From: Solidesulfovibrio fructosivorans JJ]
GTDB lineage: Bacteria > Desulfobacterota > Desulfovibrionia > Desulfovibrionales > Desulfovibrionaceae
NCBI RefSeq assembly: GCF_000179555.1
Contig: NZ_AECZ01000002.1
Location: 247,406-311,405, forward strand
Direction of reading: 5' to 3'
DNA length: 64,000 nt
Below the pieces are notes generated by a model. That model made no database searches, was not told the origin of the DNA, and saw only the letters and a list, made by a program, of their open reading frames with translations. Below, one piece after another: positions 1 through 8,544 of this stretch; the first letter of the stretch is position 1; every line of letters begins with the position of its first letter. A program made the position numbers and the translations under genes.

Positions 1-68
1 GGCGTCCCGTGCGCTTGTCCGGGCAGCCCGAAGCGGGTAGAAAGGGAAAAACCAGAAAGGATGCGTGC

Positions 69-1187
69 ATGGAAGAGTCTCTGCTCCCGGTTGCCATAGA
101 CGCTTTTTTGGGCCAGCGGGTGCTCGGCCAGAAAGACCTGCTTACGCGCATCAGCGTATCGCTTTACAAGCACATCCATGGCCTGCCCGCGCCGAACGTC
201 CTTTTGATCGGCAACTCCGGCACGGGCAAAACCACGCTCATGCAGGCCATCACCGCGTTCTACGACGCTCACGAGTCCCTTTCCAGGCTGCGGGTCATGA
301 TCGTCATAAATGCCAACACCCTGGCCGCCGAGGTGGTGGGCGAGGACCGCACGACGCGGCTTTTCAACAAGCTCGAGGCCCGGGCCAAGGTGCTTTTCGG
401 CGCGGATGTCACCGCGGCCGAACTCAAGGATTATCTGGAAAACGCCACGGTGTGCGTGGACGAGGTGGACAAGATTTCCGGGCGCATCTCGGGCAAGCCC
501 AATGTCTCTGGCATCGCCACTCAGTATGCGCTTTTGACCATGCTCGAGGGCGAGCAGTTCCTCTACCGGGCCACGGTGCGGGAGGACGGGCGCGAGGTGG
601 AGGTCGACCTGCCCCTGGATACGGGCCGGCTGCTTTTCATCTGCGGCGGCGCGTTCGAGGAGCTTTACGACCAGGTTTACGGCTGTCTGGTCAACCGGCG
701 CGACGACAGGCGGCTGAAGGAAGTCTCGGAGGTGGAGCGCCGGGCCGACGGAACGGTCTCGGTGCGCACGGTGGCCCGGTTCAAGCTGTGCGACTACCTG
801 CGCCTGGCCGATCTTTTCACCTACGGCATGATGCCGCAGTTCATCTCGCGCTTCGGCTCCATCGCCGTGCTCGACGACCTGGGCAGGGAGGAATTGCGCC
901 GGATATTCCTCGAAGCCGCCAACTCGCCGTTGCGCCTGACCATGGAATATTTTCGGCACATGGGCATCCGGCTGGCGGTGACGGAGGGGGCCGTGAACGC
1001 CATTGCCGACGCCGCGGCCAAAAACAGCCGCATCGGCGCCCGGGCCCTGCGCGAGATCTTCAACGGCCTGATCGCGCCCCACGAGTTCGATCCGTTCCAC
1101 TCGCCGCGCCTTGCGCAAACCGAGTCCGGGCCGACGCTCACCATCGACCAGGAAACGGTCACGCAGTACTTGTGCCGGATGGACTAG
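69..1187 (+). CDS. ClpX-like AAA+ ATPase without zinc-binding domain
   Basis: A 372-residue AAA+ ATPase of the ClpX type, expected to unfold or remodel proteins in the cytoplasm. Visible are the Walker A motif GNSGTGKT (residues 48-55), a ClpX-like VVGED segment (89-93), Walker B VCVDEVDK (128-135), the ClpX-like stretch LLFICGGAFE and a sensor-2 region RIGARALREIF near the C-terminus. The N-terminal four-cysteine zinc domain of ClpX is absent, and I see no IGF loop for docking ClpP, so it may act without ClpP. I chose the ATG at 69 because AGAAAGGA lies just upstream; an in-frame ATG at 9 lacks support. It converges on ribD with a 15-bp gap. Confidence 0.8.
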   Translation: MEESLLPVAIDAFLGQRVLGQKDLLTRISVSLYKHIHGLPAPNVLLIGNSGTGKTTLMQAITAFYDAHESLSRLRVMIVINANTLAAEVVGEDRTTRLFNKLEARAKVLFGADVTAAELKDYLENATVCVDEVDKISGRISGKPNVSGIATQYALLTMLEGEQFLYRATVREDGREVEVDLPLDTGRLLFICGGAFEELYDQVYGCLVNRRDDRRLKEVSEVERRADGTVSVRTVARFKLCDYLRLADLFTYGMMPQFISRFGSIAVLDDLGREELRRIFLEAANSPLRLTMEYFRHMGIRLAVTEGAVNAIADAAAKNSRIGARALREIFNGLIAPHEFDPFHSPRLAQTESGPTLTIDQETVTQYLCRMD

Positions 1188-1202
1188 GGAACGGGATCGG
1201 GA

Positions 1203-2345
1203 CTATTCGGGCCGCTGCGCCGGGCGCAGCCGGACCATGACGTCCGTGCCCACACTTTCCATACTGGTAAAGCGCAGTTGCGCCGCATCCGCCATGCGGG
1301 GAACGGTGAGTCCTGAAAAACCGGGCACGGCCGCCGCGTCGCCAAGCACTTTGGGCGCGTAGAAAATCACCAGCTCGTCGGCAAGCCCCTGGCCCAGCAG
1401 GCTGGCGGCCAGTTCCCCGCCGCCTTCGCACAGCAGCGCGAAAACGCGCGCCTCCTGGCGCAGTCGGGCCAACCCCGCCGCCAGATCGAGCCCTTCGCCG
1501 TTCGCCGCCCTGGGCAGTCCCCACACCCGTACCCCGGCCTTTTCCAGCTGTGTGGCGACAGGCGACGCGGCGGCCTTGGCGTCGGTCAGGATAACGAGCC
1601 GGGTTGGCCGGTCTTTAAGCAGGGCTAGTTGCGCGTCCGCATCCGGCAACCGGCGCGTGACCACCACGCCGAGAGGCTGGGGATTGTGGGCCAGCGGGTG
1701 ATTTTCCGGCAGGCGGTGGCTCAGCCGGGGATTGTCGGCGCGCAGCGTGCCGCCGCCGACCAGCACGGCCGAGGACGCGGCGCGCATGGCGTGGACCCGC
1801 TCCCGGGAAGCCTCGCAGCTCACCCAGGCGGCGTCGCCCGTGCGGGTGGCGATGCGCCCGTCCAGGGTCATGGCCAGCTTCACCGTCACGTACGGCCGGC
1901 CCATGGTCTGCCAGGTGATGAAATCGGCCACGGCCTCACGGCATTGGGATTCGAGCACGCCGACCGTGACCTCCACCCCTTCCTGGCGCAGCAGCGCGGC
2001 TCCGCCGCCGGCCACGGGATTGGGGTCCAGACAGCCGACGACCACGCGGGCAATGCCCGCGTCCAGCAGGGTACGCGAGCACGGCGGGGTCTTGCCGAAA
2101 TGGTTGCACGGCTCGAGGGTCACGTACATGGTGCCGCCGGCCGGCGAGACGCCCTTGCGCTCGGCGTCGTGCAAACATTCCACCTCGGCGTGGGGCCCGC
2201 CGAACACCTTGTGCCAGCCTTCGGCCACGATGCCCCCGTCGCGCACCAGCACCGCGCCGACCCGGGGATTGGGCATGACGAAACCCCGGCCGCGTTCGGC
2301 CAGCTCCAGGGCCCGGGCCATGAAATCCGCGTCAACAGGGGCCAT
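1203..2345 (-). CDS. ribD: Riboflavin biosynthesis deaminase/reductase RibD
   Basis: Bifunctional enzyme of riboflavin synthesis: it deaminates the diaminopyrimidine made from GTP and then reduces the ribosyl side chain with NADPH. The N-terminal deaminase domain shows the zinc motif HAE (52-54) and PC...C (79-89). The reductase domain fills roughly residues 150-375. At 380 residues it has normal length. Its start lies inside the 3' end of the dCMP deaminase gene (14-bp overlap) with GAGGG five bases before the ATG, so the two are probably translationally coupled. The other riboflavin genes are not next to it in this window. Confidence 0.95.
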   Translation of the reverse strand: MAPVDADFMARALELAERGRGFVMPNPRVGAVLVRDGGIVAEGWHKVFGGPHAEVECLHDAERKGVSPAGGTMYVTLEPCNHFGKTPPCSRTLLDAGIARVVVGCLDPNPVAGGGAALLRQEGVEVTVGVLESQCREAVADFITWQTMGRPYVTVKLAMTLDGRIATRTGDAAWVSCEASRERVHAMRAASSAVLVGGGTLRADNPRLSHRLPENHPLAHNPQPLGVVVTRRLPDADAQLALLKDRPTRLVILTDAKAAASPVATQLEKAGVRVWGLPRAANGEGLDLAAGLARLRQEARVFALLCEGGGELAASLLGQGLADELVIFYAPKVLGDAAAVPGFSGLTVPRMADAAQLRFTSMESVGTDVMVRLRPAQRPE

Positions 2346-2796
2346 AGTCGCCCTCCAGCACCGTAAAGCCGATGCCGGCCTCGGCGATCATCTTGGCCGA
2401 GAGCGGATCGGGATACCCCTGGCTGAAATAGATGTTGTTGATCTGGCAGTTGATGAGCATCTTGGTGCAGATCAGGCACGGCTGGGTGGTGCAGTAGATG
2501 TCCGCGCCGGCGATGGGCACGCCGTGCAGGGCGCATTGGATGATGACGTTTTGCTCGGCGTGCAGGCCCCGGCACAGCTCGTGGCGTTCGCCCGAAGGGA
2601 TGCCCATCTGTTCGCGCAGACAGCCGATGTCCAGACAATGGGCGGTGCCGGACGGGGAGCCGTTGTAACCCGTGGCCAGGATGCGGCGGTCCCGTACGGC
2701 CACGGCGCCGACCTTGCGGCGCAGGCAGGTGCTGCGCTCGGCCACAAGGTAGGCGATGCGCATGAAATAATCGGGCCAGGGCAGGCGGTTGTCCAT
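2332..2796 (-). CDS. dCMP deaminase family protein (ComEB-like)
   Basis: A 154-residue zinc-dependent deoxycytidylate deaminase, expected to convert dCMP to dUMP for dTTP synthesis. The HAE motif (79-81) and PCLIC motif (106-110) give the zinc ligands and catalytic Glu. The ATG at 2796 starts the conserved sequence; an in-frame ATG 20 codons upstream would translate through the hairpin repeat and is unlikely. It forms an operon with ribD. In related Desulfovibrio genomes this gene follows glyA directly (recalled synteny); here about 2.8 kb separates them. Confidence 0.9.
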   Translation of the reverse strand: MDNRLPWPDYFMRIAYLVAERSTCLRRKVGAVAVRDRRILATGYNGSPSGTAHCLDIGCLREQMGIPSGERHELCRGLHAEQNVIIQCALHGVPIAGADIYCTTQPCLICTKMLINCQINNIYFSQGYPDPLSAKMIAEAGIGFTVLEGDYGPC

Positions 2797-2830
2797 GATG
2801 GCGACTCCGTGCGGGGGGCGGGACGCGGAA

Positions 2831-2906
2831 CCGGGGGAGGGAACCCCTTTTTGCAAAAAAGGGTTCCCTCCCCCGGACCCCCACCCTCCCGAAAAACTTC
2901 AAAAGG
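2831..2906. repeat. Intergenic palindrome, half-unit of the repeat family
   Basis: A G-rich hairpin with perfect 15-bp arms (CCGGGGGAGGGAACC at 2831-2845 and its complement at 2862-2876) is followed by a GGACCCCCACCCTCCCGAAA arm. The same layout recurs at 37300, 39796, 49476, 50324, 53504 and 63937. It lies just upstream of the dCMP deaminase start, an odd place for that gene's terminator. Confidence 0.8.
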
Positions 2907-3218
2907 GGACGACGGGCCAGAGTGGACCAAGGCGGGGGAGGCGTCAAGACGGGCGCGACGGGATGCAGAATTTCCTAGTACAAATCTATGTTTTTGTGTG
3001 AACGATTGCAATATGGGGAGATGGACTGTTGCGTTGGAGGTCCTTTATTGTATCTTGATCATCCATGTGCATGAAAAAGAGACGGATGTGCTCTTGTGTC
3101 TGTATATATTTTAGACAAGTTTGTTTTGCGTGCCGATCTATCCTGCTGATTTCCCGATAAAAATACTGTGGCATCGCTCTTGCTCTGTTTGCATGAAAAA
3201 CAGAAAAAGGGGATTGGG
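2907..3218. other. AT-rich gap upstream of the small secreted protein gene
   Basis: About 310 bp without a supported gene. From about 2970 the base composition drops well below that of the flanking genes. It must hold the promoter of the gene at 3219, but I see no convincing promoter boxes. Around 3093-3119 there is an imperfect inverted repeat (TGTCT and AGACA around a TATATATTTT core). Confidence 0.4.
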
Positions 3219-3479
3219 ATGAAAAAGCTCCTGATGGGGACGGTGTTGGCGGTGTCGGTGTTGGCGAGTGCCCTGGCCTATGCTCAAAGCGGTTTCGGGT
3301 CCGGCCCATGGTGGATGGACGGCGGTGATACGCCGCGGGGGGGTGCGGGATCGCTTGCGGGAACGTGCCTTGGTACCGGCACCCCCACAACGGGTCTCGG
3401 GCTCGGACTCGGCTTTGGCGACGGCACACAGCCGCAACCCCAGGACGGCACCGGATTCGGCAGCCCCTGGGCGCAATAA
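3219..3479 (+). CDS. Small secreted Gly-rich protein, function unknown
   Basis: An 86-residue protein with a classic signal peptide: MKK, a hydrophobic stretch to about residue 20, and a probable cleavage site after AYA (20-22). The mature part is rich in Gly, Pro and Thr, with GLGLGLGFGDG near its C-terminus and one Cys. AAAAGGGG precedes the ATG at a good distance, and a rho-independent terminator follows the stop, so it looks like a complete single-gene unit. I recognise no family. It sits at one edge of the insertion that also holds the ATPase/DUF4276 pair, but it is transcribed toward that pair and need not be related to it. Confidence 0.7.
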   Translation: MKKLLMGTVLAVSVLASALAYAQSGFGSGPWWMDGGDTPRGGAGSLAGTCLGTGTPTTGLGLGLGFGDGTQPQPQDGTGFGSPWAQ

Positions 3480-3512
3480 GCGAGACAGTCCGTTTTCCGA
3501 TGCGACGTACCG

Positions 3513-3546
3513 GCCCTCGGCGACATTGTTGCCGGGGGCTTTTTTT
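3513..3546 (+). terminator. Rho-independent terminator
   Basis: A 9-bp stem (GCCCTCGGC paired with GCCGGGGGC, one wobble) followed by seven T residues, 34 bp after the stop of the secreted-protein gene. Confidence 0.85.
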
Positions 3547-3624
3547 GTCGGCGTCCCCGCGCTCAGGCCTGGCGCACGGCGTCGCGGCCGGCGCACGGAG
3601 CTACCCTACGGCAAGGGAGTGGAA

Positions 3625-4242
3625 TCAATGCGCGGCGGTCTTGAGGCAGGCCAGCATATCGTTGAGAAAGGCGGCCAGGGCGGGACATTTAGCGTAGGCG
3701 ACATTCGGGTCCAGACGTGAGAACAGTTCAACACCATTGGCTGTTTTTTTGTAGTCGCGTTTTATTTTTTCCCTGTACAGGCGGATGAGCAGTTTGGCCG
3801 GGGGCTCGGTGGAATCCACCTGTTCGGGGTTGGCGATCCTGCCGGGAAAGGCGCGTTTTACCTCGGTAGGAAAAATATCGGGCTGGCTGAGCAGCCAAGC
3901 CTCCAACTCATGTACCGCGAAATGCTGTTTGAATCGCGGCGAGTCGACTTCCTTTTCCAGACGTTCCCGCAGATAGGCGCATTTCTCCTGCGTCGTTTTG
4001 CAATGGCCGGGGATGGTCTTCGGTCCATACAGGTCGAGCAGGCCGAAGACGGCGGCGACATCATTTTCTTTGAGATACATGGAGGCCTTGAGGGCGCATT
4101 CCTTGAGATGATTGTCGCAACCCTTGGCATTGACTGTGTGGATGGCCGGCAATGGGTCGATTTTTCCGTGCAGCCAGCGCCGGAAAAATTGCGGCAAAGC
4201 CTTCTTTTCGGTTTCACCTTCGACGAGGAGGATGATTTTCAC
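3625..4242 (-). CDS. DUF4276 family TOPRIM-like protein, partner of the AAA ATPase
   Basis: A 205-residue protein of the DUF4276 type. The N-terminus KIILLVEGETE (2-12) supplies the acidic residues typical of a TOPRIM fold; a second acidic strand FGLLDLYG follows (D70), then the family-like VHELEAWLL. TOPRIM proteins paired with OLD-like ATPases are often nucleases, which is the inferred role. The start is a GTG at 4242 with GGAG eight bases upstream. The GTG overlaps the stop of the ATPase gene (GTGA), so the two are coupled. Known relatives in layout are the AbiL and PARIS phage-defence pairs. Defence is inference from this arrangement. Confidence 0.75.
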   Translation of the reverse strand: MKIILLVEGETEKKALPQFFRRWLHGKIDPLPAIHTVNAKGCDNHLKECALKASMYLKENDVAAVFGLLDLYGPKTIPGHCKTTQEKCAYLRERLEKEVDSPRFKQHFAVHELEAWLLSQPDIFPTEVKRAFPGRIANPEQVDSTEPPAKLLIRLYREKIKRDYKKTANGVELFSRLDPNVAYAKCPALAAFLNDMLACLKTAAH

Positions 4243-5417
4243 GCCAACGCCTCCAGATCGCCGGAGAGAAAGAGCGTGCCCAGGGAATAGTGCGTGAGCC
4301 ATTCCTTGAGGGCTTCGCCGTCGAGATTCTTGATTTTGGTTTCCCCATTCTCCCAGCTTGTGACCGTTGTGGTCACGTCGCAATCGCTGAAAGCGTCGAG
4401 GAATTGCGGCGAATGGGTGGAGAAGATGACCTGCGTGCGCTTGGACGCCTCGGCCGCGTATTCGGCGATGATGGGGAACATGGATGGGTGCAGGCCGGTT
4501 TCGGGCTCGTCGATGGCGATAAGCGACGGTGGTTCGGGGTTGCACAGCACGGTCATGAGGAACAGGAACCGTATGGTGCCGTCGGAAAGGTCGAGCATGG
4601 ACTGTTCGCGCTTGAGGCTTTTCCAGCGGATGCGAAGTTGCACGAGTTGATCAGCCGCCGGCGGAAAGACAAGGCGATCGAACTCGTCTCCAAAGGCTGC
4701 CCGCATGGCGGTGTTGATGTCGTTTTCGAAGTCTCGATTTTCGGAATAGAGGGTGTGGAGGACATTGACGAGGTTTTGACCGTCTGAGTCAATTTGCTTG
4801 TTGAATCTTGTAATGAGTGGGCGTCGTATATTTGCTTGAGATTGTGTGTCTAGATGACGATATATTTTTGTGTCAGCTATGTTCTCCTTGAGAATGTATA
4901 AGGAGGTGTCATATTGATGCGGAGTTGTCGCAATAGATAAAAAACTTTCAAGTCGATTTTTTATTTTAACTGCAATGTCACTGAGGCCATTAGAACCTGT
5001 TATCTTAGATACCCCCGCTTCTCTATATATTAACGTATTGAGCTTGTTTGTTTTTTCGTCATTATCGTAATATTCTTCAGAGCATATCTCTTTCAGAATT
5101 CTGTATGTATCGTTTCGTAATGCAAGTTCTAGGCTATAATAAGTATCGGTTGGCAGTGCAAATATCTCAAAAAAAGATTGGAGTTGGACTTTGATAAAAC
5201 GAACAGATCCATCCCATGCGACTCTCGTAATACCCCCATTCTCCTGGATAAAGTTATCTAAATTGCCACTAGCTATATTTTGTAGAAACGAGAGAGCAAG
5301 AAGTATATTACTCTTCCCCGACCCATTCGGCCCGATCAAAATCGTCAGCGACCCGGGTTCCCAGACCACATCCTTGAGGGACTTGAAGCCCTTCACTTCC
5401 AATCGCTTGATGAGCAT
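4239..5417 (-). CDS. OLD/RecF-like AAA ATPase
   Basis: A 392-residue ABC-type ATPase of the AAA_15/AAA_21 kind. It has Walker A GPNGSGKS (29-36), a degenerate signature LSDGT (277-281), Walker B LIAIDEPETGLHP with D303/E304 and an H-loop THSP (H335). The N-terminus IKRLEVKGFKSL is typical of RecF/OLD proteins. Its TOPRIM activity is probably supplied by the overlapping downstream gene. The middle is AT-rich: I count 30% GC in 5041-5100 and 35% in 4861-4920, against 60% in 4621-4680, a sign of transfer. A 20-bp palindrome lies 30 bp before the start. Confidence 0.85.
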   Translation of the reverse strand: MLIKRLEVKGFKSLKDVVWEPGSLTILIGPNGSGKSNILLALSFLQNIASGNLDNFIQENGGITRVAWDGSVRFIKVQLQSFFEIFALPTDTYYSLELALRNDTYRILKEICSEEYYDNDEKTNKLNTLIYREAGVSKITGSNGLSDIAVKIKNRLESFLSIATTPHQYDTSLYILKENIADTKIYRHLDTQSQANIRRPLITRFNKQIDSDGQNLVNVLHTLYSENRDFENDINTAMRAAFGDEFDRLVFPPAADQLVQLRIRWKSLKREQSMLDLSDGTIRFLFLMTVLCNPEPPSLIAIDEPETGLHPSMFPIIAEYAAEASKRTQVIFSTHSPQFLDAFSDCDVTTTVTSWENGETKIKNLDGEALKEWLTHYSLGTLFLSGDLEALA

Positions 5418-5446
5418 GGCGGCCGTCCTGGCAAGGTTAACGTCGT

Positions 5447-5466
5447 TTTAATCAAAAGTGATTAAA
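5447..5466. promoter_or_regulatory. Operator-like palindrome upstream of the ATPase gene
   Basis: Perfect 8-bp arms TTTAATCA and TGATTAAA separated by AAAG, 30 bp upstream of the ATPase start codon where a promoter would lie. It resembles a dimeric repressor site; no regulator gene is adjacent. Confidence 0.5.
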
Positions 5467-5520
5467 CGGGATGAGCAACTGGTTGTAAAGGGCTATCAGC
5501 GCTGGGTCTGAAACAACATC

Positions 5521-5613
5521 GGGCCGGCAGGACGTTTCGTCCCACCGGCCCGACGCGCTATATGAACCGGGGAGAATAAGCTCCCCGGCAGGGGCTTGGG
5601 GGAATCCCCCAAG
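5521..5613 (-). terminator. Three stacked hairpins downstream of glyA
   Basis: Reading away from glyA: CTTGGGGGAATCCCCCAAG (5595-5613) begins seven bases beyond the stop codon; CCGGGGAG/CTCCCCGG (5567-5588) follows; then a longer stem of GGGCCGG plus GGACG pairing across an internal CA/CA loop (5521-5551). None has a clean T-run. They probably end the fatty-acid operon. Confidence 0.5.
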
Positions 5614-5619
5614 TCTTTT

Positions 5620-6858
5620 CTAGCAGGCGAAAAGCGGAAATCCCTTGGCGAATTTCTGCACGTCCTTGCGGATTTCGTCCAGCTTGGTCTCGTTTTCCCG
5701 CGAGGCGATGGCCGCGTCGATCCAGCCGACGATCTTCTCGATGTCCGCCTCGACCATGCCGCGCGTGGTCAGCGCCGCCGTGCCCATGCGTACGCCCGAG
5801 GTGACGAAGGGCGAACGCGTCTCAAAGGGCACCGTGTTCTTGTTGACCGTGATGCCGGCCAGATCCAGGGCATGCTCGGCGTCCTTGCCGGTCACGTCCT
5901 TGTTGGTCAGGTCGACCAGCACGAGGTGGTTGTCCGTGCCGCCGGAAACCAGATCGTAGCCGGCGTCCAGGAGCCCCTTGGCCAGGACCTGGCAGTTTTT
6001 CACCACCTGTCCCTGGTAGGTCTTGAAGGCGGGCTTTAAGGCCTCGCCGAAGGCGACCGCCTTGGCCGCGATGACATGCATGAGCGGGCCGCCCTGGATG
6101 CCGGGGAAAATCTGGGAATTGAGCGACTTGCCGAACTCCTCGGAGGAGAGGATCAGGCCGCCGCGCGGGCCGCGCAGGGTCTTGTGCGTGGTCGAGGTGG
6201 TGTAGTGGGCGTAGGGGATGGGCGAGGGATGGTGCCCTGTCGCGACCAGACCGGCGATGTGGGCCATGTCCACCACGAGCTTGGCCCCGACCTCGTCGGC
6301 GATGGCCCGAAAGCGCGGGAAGTCGATGATGCGGGGATAGGCGCTGGCCCCGGCCATGATGACGGTGGGCTTGTGCTCCTTGGCCAGCCGCTCGACCTCT
6401 TCGTAGTCGATGGTGCCGGTTTCCTTTTTCACGTGGTAGAACACGATGTTGTAAAGCCGGCCGGAAAAGTTGACGGGCGAACCGTGGGTGAGGTGGCCGC
6501 CGTGGGAGAGGTCCATGCCGAGCAGCGTGTCGCCGGGCTTCATGGCCGCGAAGTAGACGGCCATGTTGGCCTGGGAGCCGGAATGGGGCTGCACGTTGGC
6601 GTACTCGGCCCCGAAAAGCGTCTTGACCCGGTCGCGGGCCAGGTCCTCGGCGATGTCCACGTATTCGCAGCCGCCGTAGTAGCGCTTGCCGGGATAGCCT
6701 TCGGCGTACTTGTGGGTGAGCACGCTGCCCTGTGCCTGGCGCACGGCCACGGAGACGAAGTTCTCCGAGGCGATCATCTCGAGCTTGCCGGTTTGCCGTT
6801 CGATCTCCAGGCACACGGCGCGCCCGATTTCCGGGTCGGCGATGAGCAGTTCTTCCAT
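5620..6858 (-). CDS. glyA: Serine hydroxymethyltransferase
   Basis: PLP enzyme that interconverts serine and glycine while loading one-carbon units onto tetrahydrofolate. The PLP lysine is K226 in [15 protein letters not shown], and the N-terminal SENFVS and HSGSQAN motifs are typical. At 412 residues it has the usual length. The ATG at 6858 is preceded by GGGAGGAT. It is the last gene of the lipid-synthesis operon, 94 bp after fabF. Confidence 0.97.
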   Translation of the reverse strand: MEELLIADPEIGRAVCLEIERQTGKLEMIASENFVSVAVRQAQGSVLTHKYAEGYPGKRYYGGCEYVDIAEDLARDRVKTLFGAEYANVQPHSGSQANMAVYFAAMKPGDTLLGMDLSHGGHLTHGSPVNFSGRLYNIVFYHVKKETGTIDYEEVERLAKEHKPTVIMAGASAYPRIIDFPRFRAIADEVGAKLVVDMAHIAGLVATGHHPSPIPYAHYTTSTTHKTLRGPRGGLILSSEEFGKSLNSQIFPGIQGGPLMHVIAAKAVAFGEALKPAFKTYQGQVVKNCQVLAKGLLDAGYDLVSGGTDNHLVLVDLTNKDVTGKDAEHALDLAGITVNKNTVPFETRSPFVTSGVRMGTAALTTRGMVEADIEKIVGWIDAAIASRENETKLDEIRKDVQKFAKGFPLFAC

Positions 6859-6952
6859 GGGCGTATCCTCCCAAAGCGCGCGGGGGGAAACTCGGGTATC
6901 GAGCCTCCCCCCGTTTAAGGATTGCGAAGCGGCCGGCCGGGCCGGAGTCCGC

Positions 6953-8197
6953 CTATTCGGCGAAGGCCTTGTACAGCATGCAGGCGTTGGTGCCGCCGAA
7001 GCCGAACGAGTTGCAAAGGACGGTCGCGATGTCGGCATGCTTGGCTTTGCCCGGCGTGTAATCCAGGTCGCAGGCCGGGTCCGGCGTCTCCAGGTTGATG
7101 GTGGGCGGAATGACGCCCTCCGCGATGGTCTTGACGCTCATGACCGATTCGATGCCGCCGGCCGCGCCCAGGCAGTGCCCGATCATGGATTTGTTGGAGG
7201 TGATGGGCACCTTTTTGGCGTGGCCGCCGAGCACGGTCTTGATGGCCATGGTCTCGCAGGCGTCGTTTAGGGCCGTGGAGGTGCCGTGGGCGTTGATGTG
7301 CGCGATGTCCGCCGGTCCCATATCCGCCTCGCGCATGGCGGCCCGCATGGCCAGGACCATGCCTTCGCCGTCCTCGGGGGGAGCGGTCATGTGGAACGCA
7401 TCGCCGGACGCGCCGTACCCGACGGCCTCGGCATAGATGCGCGCGCCGCGGGCCCTGGCGTGCTCCAGGGACTCGAGGAGCAGCAGGCCGCAACCCTCGC
7501 CGATGACGAAGCCGTCGCGGTCCGCGTCGAAGGGGCGCGAGGCCTTGGTCGGATCGTCGTTGCGGGTGGAAAGGGCTTTGAGGGCGTTGAAGCCGCCGAC
7601 GGCCAGCGGCGTGATGGTCGATTCCACGCCGCCGCAGATGGCGGCCGAGGCCCGGCCGAGCTTGATGTCGGTGAAGGCGCAGCCGATGGCGTGCTGGCCC
7701 GAGGCGCAGGCCGAGGTGGTGCAGAGGTTCGGCCCCTTGGCCCCGACGGTGATCGACACCTGGCCGGCGGCCATGTTGGCGATCATGGTGGGGATGAAAA
7801 AGGGCGAAACCCGCGACGGTCCCTGGGCCAACAGCTTGGTGTGGGTGGCTTCGAGGGTTTCGAGGCCACCCAGGCCGCAGCCGATGATGACGGCCACGTC
7901 GGCCGCTTCGGCGGGATCGATCGTGTAGCCCGCGTCCTCCATGAGCATGGTGGCGGCGGACACGGCGAAGAGCGTGAAGCGGTCCAGGCGTTTGGCGAGT
8001 TTTGGCGCGACAAACGCCGTTGCATCGAAGTTTTTGACCTCGCAGGCGAAACGCGTGTCGTAGGCGGCGGCATCAAAGTGGGTGATGGGCGCCGCGCCAG
8101 ACATGCCGGCCACGAGGTTGGTCCAGCTTGTGGCCAGATCGTTGCCGATGGGAGTGATGGCCGCAAGGCCGGTGACGACTACCCTGTGTAAAGTCAT
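6953..8197 (-). CDS. fabF: Beta-ketoacyl-ACP synthase II
   Basis: Condensing enzyme that elongates acyl-ACP with malonyl-ACP in fatty acid synthesis. The catalytic triad of the KAS I/II group is visible: C164 (TTSACASG), H304 (NAHGTST) and H341 (IGHCLGAAG), with the C-terminal FGFGGTN. 414 residues, normal length. It lies 67 bp downstream of acpP, which encodes its substrate carrier. Confidence 0.96.
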   Translation of the reverse strand: MTLHRVVVTGLAAITPIGNDLATSWTNLVAGMSGAAPITHFDAAAYDTRFACEVKNFDATAFVAPKLAKRLDRFTLFAVSAATMLMEDAGYTIDPAEAADVAVIIGCGLGGLETLEATHTKLLAQGPSRVSPFFIPTMIANMAAGQVSITVGAKGPNLCTTSACASGQHAIGCAFTDIKLGRASAAICGGVESTITPLAVGGFNALKALSTRNDDPTKASRPFDADRDGFVIGEGCGLLLLESLEHARARGARIYAEAVGYGASGDAFHMTAPPEDGEGMVLAMRAAMREADMGPADIAHINAHGTSTALNDACETMAIKTVLGGHAKKVPITSNKSMIGHCLGAAGGIESVMSVKTIAEGVIPPTINLETPDPACDLDYTPGKAKHADIATVLCNSFGFGGTNACMLYKAFAE

Positions 8198-8264
8198 GGC
8201 GCATCCGTCCGCGGCCGGGGCGGCGCTTCGACGCGCGGCCCCGGTCCGACTGGGCGTTTGGGGC

Positions 8265-8501
8265 TTATTCGCCCTTTTTCTTTTCGATAAAGGAGATGGC
8301 GTCCTGCACTTTCTGAATCTGCTGGGCGTCCTCGTCGGAGATCTCCACGCCGAACTCCTCTTCCATGGCCATGATGAGCTCGGTCAGATCCAGGGAATCC
8401 GCGCCCAGGTCATCGACGAACTTGGCGTCGGGGTTGACCTCGCCGGCGTCCACGCCGAGCTGATCCACGATGATCTCTTTGACTTTTTCCGCGACAGACA
8501 T
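8265..8501 (-). CDS. acpP: Acyl carrier protein
   Basis: A 78-residue acidic carrier whose S36 in the motif [10 protein letters not shown] receives the phosphopantetheine arm. The start is the ATG at 8501, preceded by GGAGGAAACC; an ATG four codons upstream would place the Shine-Dalgarno sequence inside the gene. It sits between fabG and fabF, the usual order. Confidence 0.96.
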   Translation of the reverse strand: MSVAEKVKEIIVDQLGVDAGEVNPDAKFVDDLGADSLDLTELIMAMEEEFGVEISDEDAQQIQKVQDAISFIEKKKGE

Positions 8502-8544
8502 GGTTTCCTCCAAATGGTGGCCGTGTATTTATCCTAACGTTGCG

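Noticed and set aside
1732..3114. Long plus-strand frame opposite ribD and the dCMP deaminase
   Set aside because: Antisense to two clearly recognised enzymes; no ribosome site or motif.
3093..3119. Imperfect inverted repeat around TATATATTTT as an operator
   Set aside because: The arms match only with a two-base bulge, and AT-rich DNA gives such pairs by chance.
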